A DNA stretch of 14,935 nt from an uncultured Lachnospiraceae bacterium (GCA_958446555.1 CAUCWU010000016.1:1-14935), one strand, 5' to 3'; shown: positions 1 to 7,674, counted from the stretch's first letter. Translations and numbers: made by a program. Notes: generated by a model not told the origin, from the sequence alone.

Positions 1-23
1 ATAGAATTGATAATAATAGTTAT

Positions 24-488
24 TTAAAGAAAATAGAGGCTTTTAGAGGTGTTGATATGGTCTACCATCGCTGCCAATGTCGTCGATTTTCCAGAACCGG
101 TTGGACCTGTCACTAAAATGAGTCCTCTTGGCTCCTCAGCAAGTGTGCGAAGCACCTTCGTAAGATGAAGCTGTTCTAGTGTTGGCACCTTTGCATTCAA
201 AAGACGAATTGCAGCTGCAAGATGCCCCTGCTGGCGAAATACATTGACTCTCTGCCGATTTCCGTCTTGCGTTTGAAATGCAAAATCAACGTCCTCACCA
301 GCCTCTAGCTTGTCCTTCTGCTCTGGTTTCATAATAGATAAAATTAGCTTCCTTGCCATCTCATCCGACACTTCCCAGTCACTTCTTTCAAGCCTTCCAT
401 CAATGCGAAGGTACACAGACTGTCCCTCACTGATGTGGATATCCGAGGCCCGCCTGCTTCTAGCCTCGCGAATCATGTTCTCTATCAT
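24..488 (-). pseudogene. pilT: Truncated type IV pilus retraction ATPase PilT (N-terminal part only)
   Basis: The product is 154 residues against about 350 for intact PilT, the hexameric cytoplasmic ATPase that depolymerises pili. Residues 1-145 match the PilT N-terminal domain and the start of the motor domain, with ASDIHIS near residue 14 and Walker A GPTGSGKS at 128-135. After DHIN (143-146) the similarity stops. The frame adds TSKSLYFL and ends in TAA at 24-26, in AT-rich DNA. The Asp box, Walker B, His box and C-terminal AIRNLIRE-type motif are all missing, so it should not hydrolyse ATP. The start ATG has a strong ribosome binding site (AAAGGAGAAG) and lies 59 bp after pilB, so this is the last gene of the pilus operon. 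The break could be an insertion (the rest may lie beyond the left edge) or a deletion. Identity is sure; the cause is unknown. Confidence 0.85.
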
Positions 489-547
489 ACCTTCTCCTTT
501 ATAGATGTTGGATACGATACCTACGAATTGCTCTCGACCATGGTATC

Positions 548-2227
548 TTAAATGTAGTAAGCTACTTTTTTCAACTCCTCCACTGTCGTGGTTCCCTCCT
601 CGACAAGCTTTAACGCCTCATCTTTTAGCGATGACATACCAAGATGCTCGGTTGCATAGCTTCGAAGCTCTTCCATCGGTGTGCGCTCTGTGATCATTTT
701 TCTCATTGCATTGTCGATGCAAAGAATCTCATGGATTGCGCGGCGTCCTACATATCCGGTGTGATTGCAGCTATTACAGCCAGATGCACGACGGACTCTG
801 TGAATCCTTGACCCGATAAACGCCTTTTCCTGCTCGGTTGGTTCGTCCCAATAGCCACACTCTGGACAAACAACTCTCACCAGTCTCTGAGCGACAAGTC
901 CCACGAGTGAGTTTGAAACCATATATGGCTCAACACCCATATCAATCAGACGAATAATCGAAGAAACCGCATCGTTTGTATGAAGTGTTGACAAAACAAG
1001 ATGTCCAGTGATTGCCGCACGAACTGAAATGGATGCCGTCTCCTCATCTCTTGTCTCACCGACCATGATAATATCTGGGTCCTGACGAAGCAGAGAACGA
1101 AGTCCTCTCTCAAAGGTAAGTCCAGCGACCGGATTCACCTGACACTGGTTGACACGCGGAATATTCCACTCAACTGGGTCTTCAATCGTTGCAATATTGA
1201 CTTTTCGATCACTCAGCTTTTGAAGTGCCATATAAAGAGTTGTCGTCTTTCCAGAACCGGTTGGGCCTGTGATATAGATCATGCCATTTGGTGCCTCAAG
1301 CATTCGGCTAAACTGCTCAAAATGCTCTTTATTCATGCCAAAATACTCGGCATCCGCAACCGTACCGCCTGATGCAAGAAGACGAAGAACAGCCTTCTCA
1401 CCAAACACAGTTGGAATTACAGAAGTACGGATGTTGACATCTCGATTTAAAATCTTTGTTCGAAAATGGCCATCCTGCGGCAGACGCTTCTCAGCAATAT
1501 CCATCTGGCTTAGAATCTTGACACGGGCAACCAGATTTTGATGAAGGCTCTTCTGAAGAACGACATAGTCAAGAAGCTGGCCGTCCACACGGATTCGAAC
1601 CGATGTCTTCTCCTCAAACGGCTCAATATGAATATCAGATGCATTCATACTAAAGGCACGGGCGAGAAGATTATCAAGAAGCTTAATCACCGGCGCATCG
1701 GTATCGCCGTCATCTGCCTCGACTTCAAGCTCCTGCTCACGCTCTCTTGCCATCTCATTTGCCGAGCTTGCTGCACGTTTTGCCTCAATCTCCGAATAAT
1801 AATATTCAATCGCCTGATCAAGCGGCTGAAGCTCTGTCAGCCAAATCTCCAGATTCATACCTGTTACCTGGCGAATATCCTCAATTCCGTAATAGTTGAG
1901 TGGATCATTCACGACAAGTGTAAGATTGTTGTCTTTATGCTGTACAGCTAACATATGATATTTCTTTGCCAGCAGGCGCGGAATCATCGCCACTGCCTCT
2001 GTCTGTACAGGAATTCGATCCATTTTGACATAGCGTTCACCCAGACGAGCCGAAAGTGCCTCTAGCTGCTGTCTCTCTGTGATAAAGCCAAGTTCAATCA
2101 TTGCCTCACACAGACGAATTCCTTTGTGTTGCTTTTGATAATCCAGCGCCTCATTTAACTCATCCTCGTTGATATAGCCGGCCTGGAGCAATACCTCACC
2201 AATTCGTATATTTTTTTCACTTGCCAT
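548..2227 (-). CDS. pilB: Type IV pilus assembly ATPase PilB (GspE family)
   Basis: A 559-residue cytoplasmic hexameric ATPase that powers pilin polymerisation through the PilC platform. An MshEN/T2SSE N-terminal domain covers about residues 1-150. A charged linker (155-180) follows, then the N2 domain with ASDIHIEP near 196. The motor has Walker A GPTGSGKTTT at 321-330, Asp box IEDPVEW at 348, Walker B and flank DPDIIMVGETRDEE from 383, and His box HLVLSTLHTND near 409. A zinc tetracysteine of the PilB/GspE type is present (C454, C457, C484, C487), which PilT and CpaF families lack. Every catalytic element is intact and the length is normal. Its start overlaps the end of the pilO-like gene by 11 bp, with AGAGG as a modest ribosome binding site, so it is translationally coupled within the operon. 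Confidence 0.96.
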   Translation of the reverse strand: MASEKNIRIGEVLLQAGYINEDELNEALDYQKQHKGIRLCEAMIELGFITERQQLEALSARLGERYVKMDRIPVQTEAVAMIPRLLAKKYHMLAVQHKDNNLTLVVNDPLNYYGIEDIRQVTGMNLEIWLTELQPLDQAIEYYYSEIEAKRAASSANEMAREREQELEVEADDGDTDAPVIKLLDNLLARAFSMNASDIHIEPFEEKTSVRIRVDGQLLDYVVLQKSLHQNLVARVKILSQMDIAEKRLPQDGHFRTKILNRDVNIRTSVIPTVFGEKAVLRLLASGGTVADAEYFGMNKEHFEQFSRMLEAPNGMIYITGPTGSGKTTTLYMALQKLSDRKVNIATIEDPVEWNIPRVNQCQVNPVAGLTFERGLRSLLRQDPDIIMVGETRDEETASISVRAAITGHLVLSTLHTNDAVSSIIRLIDMGVEPYMVSNSLVGLVAQRLVRVVCPECGYWDEPTEQEKAFIGSRIHRVRRASGCNSCNHTGYVGRRAIHEILCIDNAMRKMITERTPMEELRSYATEHLGMSSLKDEALKLVEEGTTTVEELKKVAYYI

Positions 2228-2969
2228 CGCTGTTGCCTCTTATCATATAGATCATCATGCTGACCTCCAGGCGTTTTCCTTCCTGAAGAGAGTCCTGTCC
2301 ATTTTGCTGTGTCTTAACTGCCGCATCACTGATTGAGAAGGAGACAATCCGCACTCCTTCCTTTGCTGAGAGTGTATCTAGCACAGCAAGTGCCTGCTCC
2401 TTGGTTCCAATCGCTGAATAATCTGCCTGAGCACTGTAAACGTAGTTTGTCTGTGTGGTTGCGGCATTTTTGTCATTCTGATTGGACGCATTGGTCATGC
2501 CTTCTACATTGTCGCTTGATGCACTTTGCTGAGCTGTCTGTGTGCTCTGACTATTCTTTTCAGCTGCTTTTACAAGCTTCATTCGTTCACTCAGACTGTA
2601 TGGTGAAATCTCATCGGTCTGTCCAGCGCGCAGTGTGGAATCCTGCATGATCATCCCCTCACTGACAAATACATCGGTCAGATAACGGTTTAACTCCTCA
2701 TTTGCCTGATAGGTAAAAAAGTGAGTTTCCATCTCGTCCAGCTGCTTTTTTTGTTCCTCTGCTCTCTTTTCGTCCACTGGAAGTGCAGCAATATCCACCT
2801 GCATTTGCAGCTGATCCATTTCTAGCTGCTCCTGCTGCAATTCTAACTTATCAATCCGCTCTCTTACTGGCTTAACACCAAACCAATAAATGCCAAATGC
2901 AACTGCACAGACAGCTAGACCTACAAGTAGTTTTTTATCTCGTTTTGTCACCGTAAAATCAATTTTCAT
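2217..2969 (-). CDS. pilO: PilO-like type IV pilus alignment-complex protein
   Basis: A 250-residue bitopic membrane protein. A short basic cytoplasmic N-terminus precedes one membrane helix (about residues 13-31), then a Q/E/L-rich coiled coil (about 33-85), then an extracytoplasmic domain. This is the architecture of PilO/GspM, which pairs with PilN to link the assembly ATPase to the pilus outside. A low-complexity S/T/N/Q-rich segment (about 139-176) separates the middle region from a C-terminal ferredoxin-like part (about 177-245). Sequence similarity to named PilO proteins is weak, so the call rests on topology and on its place between the pilN-like gene and pilB. It overlaps both neighbours by 11 bp. 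The ribosome binding site (AGGAAGG) lies inside the upstream gene. Confidence 0.75.
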   Translation of the reverse strand: MKIDFTVTKRDKKLLVGLAVCAVAFGIYWFGVKPVRERIDKLELQQEQLEMDQLQMQVDIAALPVDEKRAEEQKKQLDEMETHFFTYQANEELNRYLTDVFVSEGMIMQDSTLRAGQTDEISPYSLSERMKLVKAAEKNSQSTQTAQQSASSDNVEGMTNASNQNDKNAATTQTNYVYSAQADYSAIGTKEQALAVLDTLSAKEGVRIVSFSISDAAVKTQQNGQDSLQEGKRLEVSMMIYMIRGNSDGK

Positions 2970-3597
2970 CTGCAGCCTGCCTTCCTGCGCTCTCGCTTAA
3001 AATACAGACAACCTTTACCGTATAGCCGTCCTGAGCCTGATTCTGTGTATATCCAGTGAAATAGACGCTCTGGAAAATCGAGAGTGTCTTCCAGACATCG
3101 ATCACCTCTGAGACATCTGTTACCTTCGGTGCCACTGCATCAAATTGTAACTCGCCTGTTGAAGAATTATAACCTGTGATCGTAATTGATACCTTGTCTG
3201 GACAGCAATCCTCAAGCGTTTCAAATACCCTGCTTGTCACAAGTGGATAGGAATCAATGTTTGCCTTCGCATTTTCAATATCTGCAAGCTTTTGATCCTG
3301 TTCTTTTACCTGTTTTTGAAATTCCTTCGCCTGTTTCTGTGCTGTAATATTGTCTTCATTCTCCAAAAAGGATTCCAGACTTGCAATTTCCTTTTTATAC
3401 TGATTTTCTTGATAATATAGAAGACCAATGATCAGTGCACATGCCAAAAGAGCAGCAAATGCCACCCCTTCTGCAATTCTTCGATTTTTGCGTCGTTTTT
3501 GCTGCTCAGGACTGTTTATGATTCTTCGGTAAAAATCCATCCTGCGGTCTGGAATCGCCTTGATCTTTTTTACCTTTTGTGTATTGTGTTTGCCCAT
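2959..3597 (-). CDS. pilN: PilN-like type IV pilus alignment-complex protein
   Basis: A bitopic membrane protein of 212 residues from this start. It has a long, very basic cytoplasmic tail (about 1-42), one membrane helix (about 43-62), a coiled coil rich in K/Q/E (about 63-112), and a C-terminal domain. In the C-terminal domain, the TLEDCCPDKVSI stretch and the following beta strands resemble PilN proteins. I chose the ATG at 3595-3597 because AAAGGTGAGAAG lies at a good distance upstream. A GTG at 3622-3624, overlapping the pilM stop as GTGA, would add nine residues but has no clear ribosome binding site. The usual N-terminal INLLP-type PilM-binding motif of PilN is not visible. Topology and gene order carry the assignment. 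Confidence 0.75.
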   Translation of the reverse strand: MGKHNTQKVKKIKAIPDRRMDFYRRIINSPEQQKRRKNRRIAEGVAFAALLACALIIGLLYYQENQYKKEIASLESFLENEDNITAQKQAKEFQKQVKEQDQKLADIENAKANIDSYPLVTSRVFETLEDCCPDKVSITITGYNSSTGELQFDAVAPKVTDVSEVIDVWKTLSIFQSVYFTGYTQNQAQDGYTVKVVCILSESAGRQAADEN

Positions 3598-3620
3598 TCT
3601 TCTCACCTTTCCCAGATCGC

Positions 3621-4526
3621 TCACGAAAGCAAATTTCCAATTCCGTAAATATAAGATGCCGGCTCAATCGCAATCTCGCCGTTGTCACTGACTGCCGTTT
3701 TCACAAAGGATATGCCATTTAACGTTCCCGGCGTTTTTGCATGGATGCCATACTCCTGCATATGCTCATCAATTTTCTTTACAACCGCATCGCTACATCC
3801 TGCCATGTACAGACTATCAAGTATATAACTGCTGTGGCGCTGTCTATAGAACTGTCTGATTCCATCTGCAATCTGACCAAGCTCCTCGATCCAGTCCTCA
3901 CTTCCCTGTTCACTTAACATACGGTTTCTACGGCTGTAGATATACTCACCATTTTCAAACAGCACACTAATCGTTGTACTTCCCTCTGCCAGCATAAACA
4001 CACAGGTCTGATGAGCAAACATACCAGTTGCAATCACTGTCTTTAATAAACAACCAAGGCCAATGCCTACTCGTTTGATCTTTAGCTTCAAATCTGAAAA
4101 CAATGATACATAGCTCTCAATGACATTCTTTTCGATTGCTGCACAGAAAATTCGATTCATCGCATACGGATCAGCCTTTGGAAATGGGAAATAATCGGTC
4201 ACAAGATCCGTCTTTTCTCCATCCGCAAATTCCTTATCAATACAGGCAATCAGCTCTTTGTCCTTCATATATGGAACTTCAAGCATTTTTGTCATAATCT
4301 TTCCAGAATCAATGACCAGACAAATTTCTTTTTTGGGAAGCTTATAGCGATCCCAGATTCCTTCAAGTCGCTCTTTTAATCGCTGCTCTCCGGTAATAAT
4401 GCCGTTCATCATCGTCCCCTCTGGGACAGACAAGCTATATACCTTTTTGACCTTTACTCGGGCTCTTGATCCTGTTCCGGTCACAATTTCAATCCGGTCA
4501 TTTGAAATATAGACAGAAATCTCCAT
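3621..4526 (-). CDS. pilM: PilM-like actin-fold protein of the type IV pilus system
   Basis: A 301-residue protein with no signal peptide or membrane helix, as expected for cytoplasmic PilM, which sits under the PilN/PilO complex and contacts PilB. Features of the actin/FtsA fold can be recognised, including a central VGIGLGCLLKTVIATGMF segment (residues about 153-170) and a later YMAGCSDAV near 241 in the position of the second nucleotide-binding loop. The first phosphate loop, normally GxDIGSxxVK, is degenerate here: the protein begins MEISVYISNDRIEIV. Nucleotide binding may therefore be weak or lost. It follows pilC by 14 bp with a GAGGAGG site five bases before the ATG. Its stop overlaps the region where pilN begins. 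The function is inferred mostly from its position. Confidence 0.72.
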   Translation of the reverse strand: MEISVYISNDRIEIVTGTGSRARVKVKKVYSLSVPEGTMMNGIITGEQRLKERLEGIWDRYKLPKKEICLVIDSGKIMTKMLEVPYMKDKELIACIDKEFADGEKTDLVTDYFPFPKADPYAMNRIFCAAIEKNVIESYVSLFSDLKLKIKRVGIGLGCLLKTVIATGMFAHQTCVFMLAEGSTTISVLFENGEYIYSRRNRMLSEQGSEDWIEELGQIADGIRQFYRQRHSSYILDSLYMAGCSDAVVKKIDEHMQEYGIHAKTPGTLNGISFVKTAVSDNGEIAIEPASYIYGIGNLLS

Positions 4527-4540
4527 AATGTCCTCCTCAC

Positions 4541-5746
4541 TTACATCGATCCACTTGCCTCAATCTCTGCATACATATTTAGAAGTGGAAGCATTACCGC
4601 TATCATAATCATTCCTACTACCACTGCCATCACAATAATCATCGCTGGCTCTAAGTAACCAATCAGACGAGAAATTGCCTGCTCTGAGTCGTATTCAAAA
4701 CTATCTGCAGCCGAAATAAGCATCGTATCCAAACTTCCAGTCTCCTCACCGATTGCCACATTTCCAGCAAGCTTTTTATGAAAACCGTCAATCTGACCAA
4801 GTGCAGCTGAGAGTGGTTCGCCTCGTCTTACCATCGCAATTGTCTCGTCAAATTGAGACTCTAAGTAACTGTTTCCGATGGTGTCTTTGCTCACCTGCAA
4901 GGCTGTCACAATCGGAAGACCACTCGTATATAAGGAACACAGAGTTCTTGCAAAACGCGCTGTATAGATCGTCTGGACTAACACACCAATCTTTGGAATT
5001 TTAAGTGTCATTTTATCGACCTTGAGTCGAATATGAGGCAATTCCAAAAGTGCCTTTATCATCAGAATACAGACTACAATTCCAATCAACACCCACAGCC
5101 AATTTTTCTGCATAAATTTAGATGCGTTCATCAACACGACTGTCACAGCCGGAAGCTCCAGATCCGCAAAGACATCCATAAATTTTGGCATGATATAGCA
5201 AAACAAAATCATAACAACAGCGACAATCACACAGCACAAAATTTTCGGATACAGAGTTGCACTTTTTATTTTGGAACTCAGACGATATTCTTTTTGATAA
5301 TGCTCTGCCATTCGAAGTGCCGTCTTGTCCATATGACCAGACTCCTCTGCCGCGCGAAACATATTTGTCAAAAGCTCTGGAAATTCATCGCCCTGATCTC
5401 TCATTGTATCTGAAAATGAGTTTCCACGCCGAATGCTTCGAATCATATTTTCATAGATTGCCTTTTGTTTTGGCTTGATCGTCTCTTCTGACTGCATCAG
5501 ATTCATTGCGCGCACAAGCGGAACACCAGCATTTAACAATGTCCCTAATTGCCTGCAAAACTCAGAAAGCTGTCTTGGCTTTAACCGATAGGTATTCTTT
5601 TTTTCTTTTTCCGCCAAACGGCTCGAAATTAAGAATAGATTTTCTTCTTTTAAAATGTCATACAACGCATCCTCATCAGTTGCTGTGAGCTGTCCTTTTT
5701 TCTTTTTCCCTGCGGCATCCCTTGCCGTATATTGATACTTTGGCAT
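4541..5746 (-). CDS. pilC: Type IV pilus inner-membrane platform protein PilC (GspF family)
   Basis: A 401-residue polytopic membrane protein on which PilB works to insert pilins into the growing fibre. It starts with the family's N-terminal YQYTARDAAGKKKKG segment. Two repeated GspF domains follow: domain 1 spans about 60-185 (FCRQLGTLLNAGVPLVRAM, then AAEESGHMD) and domain 2 spans about 262-390 (FARTLCSLYTSGLPIVTAL, then GEETGSLDTML). Membrane helices lie near 169-187, 216-234 and 366-390. Length and domain plan are those of a complete protein. The ATG follows TTGGGGGT, an acceptable ribosome binding site. It is separated from pilD by a 97-bp gap, the largest inside the operon, which contains a tandem 11-bp repeat. 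Confidence 0.95.
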   Translation of the reverse strand: MPKYQYTARDAAGKKKKGQLTATDEDALYDILKEENLFLISSRLAEKEKKNTYRLKPRQLSEFCRQLGTLLNAGVPLVRAMNLMQSEETIKPKQKAIYENMIRSIRRGNSFSDTMRDQGDEFPELLTNMFRAAEESGHMDKTALRMAEHYQKEYRLSSKIKSATLYPKILCCVIVAVVMILFCYIMPKFMDVFADLELPAVTVVLMNASKFMQKNWLWVLIGIVVCILMIKALLELPHIRLKVDKMTLKIPKIGVLVQTIYTARFARTLCSLYTSGLPIVTALQVSKDTIGNSYLESQFDETIAMVRRGEPLSAALGQIDGFHKKLAGNVAIGEETGSLDTMLISAADSFEYDSEQAISRLIGYLEPAMIIVMAVVVGMIMIAVMLPLLNMYAEIEASGSM

Positions 5747-5823
5747 AAAGTACCCCCAATTTTCCTTAAATTCACGCTGCGGTTATCAAATGTTGTTTGG
5801 TACAAAAGCTCTTTTGGTTCCAA

Positions 5824-5845
5824 CTAATATCTTTCTAATATCTTT
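5824..5845. repeat. Perfect tandem duplication of an 11-bp unit at the end of pilD
   Basis: The unit CTAATATCTTT occurs twice with no spacing (5824-5834 and 5835-5845). The second copy overlaps the pilD stop codon (5844-5846). It may be a replication-slippage duplication in the pilD-pilC gap. I see no strong hairpin here; a short CAAAAG/CTTTTG inverted repeat lies further toward pilC. Confidence 0.8.
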
Positions 5846-6632
5846 AAAAAAGTACTGACAAGTACCAAGAAAGAAGTGGTTCACCGGCAAAGATAGCAAT
5901 TGCGATTCCCATACAGAGAAATGGACCAAAAGCGAAATGCTCCTTTCCCTCTTTTTTCTTTGACAAAAGAAGAACAATGCCGTACAAACCACCGATTAAA
6001 ACGGCAAGTGCAAACGCTGTCAGACACATCTTCCATCCCAAGAAAAATCCAATCACTGCCATCAGCTTGATATCACCACCGCCAAAGGCACCAGGAATTG
6101 CCAGTGTAAGCAAAAGAAGTGGTAGGCTGACCGACACGATGCCAATCAAACGCGCCCCAATTGTAACCTGTGGAAATGCAAAAATAGCCACTACTGCCGG
6201 AATCATACAGGCAATCACAAGACCATTTGGAATCTCCATCGTCTTTTGATCAATCTGTGCAATGATAAGCAAAATTGTCAAAAGGCAAAACACCGTAATT
6301 ACCTGCAGATTGATCGCATGATAGTAATCGTTCCATGTTCCAAAATAAATCAGACAGATTGCTGCCACTGCCATTCCCAAGCCTTCTGTTGCCGGATACC
6401 AAAATGAAATCCGACTCCTGCACTGTCGGCATCTTCCTCTAAGAATGAACCAGCTAAGCACCGGAATCATATCATACCAGGCAAGTGTATGTCCGCACTC
6501 TGGACAGTACGATCGCCCTTTTACAAATGAAATGTTTCTCGGCAGCCTGTCTGCAACAACGTCTGCAAATGAAAATATACAGCCCCCCATCAGCATGAAG
6601 GGAAGGCTGTATATTAGTTCAATCCATGTCAT
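5844..6632 (-). CDS. pilD: Prepilin peptidase / N-methyltransferase PilD
   Basis: A 262-residue polytopic aspartyl protease of the cytoplasmic membrane. It cleaves the short leader of class III signal peptides (here before FTLVE in both pilins) and usually methylates the new N-terminal Phe. The N-terminal domain has the zinc tetracysteine C43, C46, C68, C71 (CPEC and CRQC), which is typical of bifunctional enzymes. The two catalytic aspartates are D128 (in AQIDQKTMEIPN) and D187 (in GGGDIKLM). Several hydrophobic helices follow, and FAFGPFL near the C-terminus is characteristic. Only 8 bp separate it from pilin 1 and no good ribosome binding site precedes its ATG. Its synthesis therefore probably depends on coupling to pilin 1 and should be low compared with the pilins. 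Confidence 0.95.
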   Translation of the reverse strand: MTWIELIYSLPFMLMGGCIFSFADVVADRLPRNISFVKGRSYCPECGHTLAWYDMIPVLSWFILRGRCRQCRSRISFWYPATEGLGMAVAAICLIYFGTWNDYYHAINLQVITVFCLLTILLIIAQIDQKTMEIPNGLVIACMIPAVVAIFAFPQVTIGARLIGIVSVSLPLLLLTLAIPGAFGGGDIKLMAVIGFFLGWKMCLTAFALAVLIGGLYGIVLLLSKKKEGKEHFAFGPFLCMGIAIAIFAGEPLLSWYLSVLF

Positions 6633-6640
6633 TTGACCGA

Positions 6641-7060
6641 TTACTCAATCTTAATTTTTCCATCAGTAATCGTGCAGGTCTTTTTTAATCCGGTATCTGT
6701 AACGCTGACAGAAGTAACCTTTCCAGCCTCAACCGTAATTGCATAATTTCCACTTCCGTACTTTGTAAGAAGACCACCGGAAAGTGAGTCTACGTCTGCT
6801 ACATTCTGAGAATCTGAGAAAATGTTTCCGGTATCTCCATTTGCATATGCTTCACTCGCTACCGTCTGAGATGCCAGATAAATACTTCTTGTATCTGCCG
6901 TCAACGTCTTTTCTTTTGCTTTATCAATATATCCATTAAGAGCACCTAACATCAAAGATGCCAAAATACCAATAATGACAAGCACTACAATGATTTCAAC
7001 CAGTGTAAAACCTTTTTTATTTTCCTTTGCTGCTTTCAGCCTTTGCGTAATCTGTCTCAC
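6641..7060 (-). CDS. Type IV pilin 1 (prepilin, GspG/PilA-like)
   Basis: A 139-residue prepilin with a 17-residue basic leader ending KKG, cleaved before FTLVE. The mature Glu5 needed for assembly is E22. The hydrophobic helix continues to about residue 45, and an amphipathic extension ends in NGYIDKAKEK. The mature protein is about 122 residues, with a small Gly/Ser/Thr/Val-rich C-terminal domain holding a single Cys (in KKTCTI). The start is GTG at 7058-7060, supported by a strong AGGAGGT six bases upstream. It lies 17 bp after pilin 2 and is almost identical to it in the N-terminal helix, but the C-terminal halves are unrelated by eye. It is either a major or a minor pilin; the sequence alone does not tell which. 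Confidence 0.93.
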   Translation of the reverse strand: MRQITQRLKAAKENKKGFTLVEIIVVLVIIGILASLMLGALNGYIDKAKEKTLTADTRSIYLASQTVASEAYANGDTGNIFSDSQNVADVDSLSGGLLTKYGSGNYAITVEAGKVTSVSVTDTGLKKTCTITDGKIKIE

Positions 7061-7077
7061 TCTGCTACCTCCTGCCC

Positions 7078-7605
7078 TTAATCAATCGTAAAGTCCCCGC
7101 TGCCTTCGCCTACATTTCCTGCATGTTTATTTAACGAAGACCAGTCGTCTGATATCACGATCGCACTCTTATCAACGATTTCCATTTTTGCTGCTCCTGA
7201 CGGATTGTAGGCAGTCTGCGGTGCCAGATACTGAGCTGTAATATCACCAGACCAGCAAACCACACCGACAACATTGCACTGGGTATCATACTGAACAATG
7301 CAACCTGAATCTGATCCCAAATCTGGATTCTGTTTGACACCTGAAAGTTCCTGCACCTGAGTGCGTGGGCGATATGCGGATTTTCCTGAGTAGACCTCAG
7401 ATCCTACCGTGCTCGCTGCAAGTACCACACTTCTACAGTCTGCAATCACTTCCTTTTCCTTAGCTTTGTCTATGTACCCGTTCAATGCTCCTAACATCAA
7501 AGATGCCAGAATTGCAATAATGACCAACACCACGATCATTTCCACCAGAGTAAAACCGCCCCGGTCTTTTCTAAATTGTTTAAGCCGCTCTTTTAATTTT
7601 TTCAT
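7078..7605 (-). CDS. Type IV pilin 2 (prepilin), first gene of the pilus operon
   Basis: A 175-residue prepilin from the ATG at 7603-7605. This start gives a 17-residue leader ending RGG before FTLVE, the same leader length as pilin 1. Mature Glu5 is E22. The mature protein is about 158 residues. The helix and its amphipathic continuation (through NGYIDKAKEK) nearly repeat those of pilin 1, apart from I to M and G to A changes. The C-terminal domain has four cysteines (about C57, C102, C110, C117), unlike pilin 1. A longer frame could start at a TTG (7672-7674), but that TTG is part of the -35 box of the promoter, so the upstream start is rejected. AAAGG lies about 11 bases before the chosen ATG. 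As the promoter-proximal gene it is a candidate for the major pilin. Confidence 0.93.
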   Translation of the reverse strand: MKKLKERLKQFRKDRGGFTLVEMIVVLVIIAILASLMLGALNGYIDKAKEKEVIADCRSVVLAASTVGSEVYSGKSAYRPRTQVQELSGVKQNPDLGSDSGCIVQYDTQCNVVGVVCWSGDITAQYLAPQTAYNPSGAAKMEIVDKSAIVISDDWSSLNKHAGNVGEGSGDFTID

Positions 7606-7645
7606 AGACACTCGACCTTTACCCTTTCCATTGCTTTCTTTTATC

Positions 7646-7674
7646 AGAATAGCATGATACGGCTCTTTTTTCAA
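7646..7674 (-). promoter_or_regulatory. Extended -10 sigma-A promoter of the type IV pilus operon
   Basis: On the minus strand there is a -35 box TTGAAA (7669-7674), a 17-bp spacer and a -10 box TATTCT (7646-7651), with TGC directly before the -10 making it an extended -10 promoter. Transcription should start near 7639, giving a leader of about 34 bases before pilin 2. The -35 lies 18 bp after the beta-mannosidase stop codon. I see no terminator between that gene and this promoter, so some readthrough into the pilus operon is possible. Confidence 0.75.

Noticed and set aside
1..50. Group II intron boundary as cause of the pilT break
   Set aside because: The minus-strand sequence after the break does not show a GTGYG-type intron 5' end, so there is no support for this over other insertions or a deletion.
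1538..1951. Plus-strand open frame opposite pilB
   Set aside because: Its composition is that of an antisense frame and pilB is intact with all motifs.
3598..3624. GTG start for the PilN-like gene overlapping the pilM stop as GTGA
   Set aside because: Possible by coupling, but the ATG at 3597 has a clear AAAGGTGA site and the GTG has none. Kept as an alternative in the entry.
548..7605. Classifying the operon as a ComG competence pseudopilus or a type II secretion system
   Set aside because: PilM/PilN/PilO-like proteins and a pilT gene in the same operon fit type IV pili; ComG operons lack these, and no secretin or GspC/D gene is present.
7606..7674. Longer pilin 2 starting at TTG 7672-7674 (23 extra residues)
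   Set aside because: The TTG lies inside the -35 box of a good extended -10 promoter whose start point is downstream, it has no ribosome binding site, and it breaks the 17-residue leader length shared with pilin 1.
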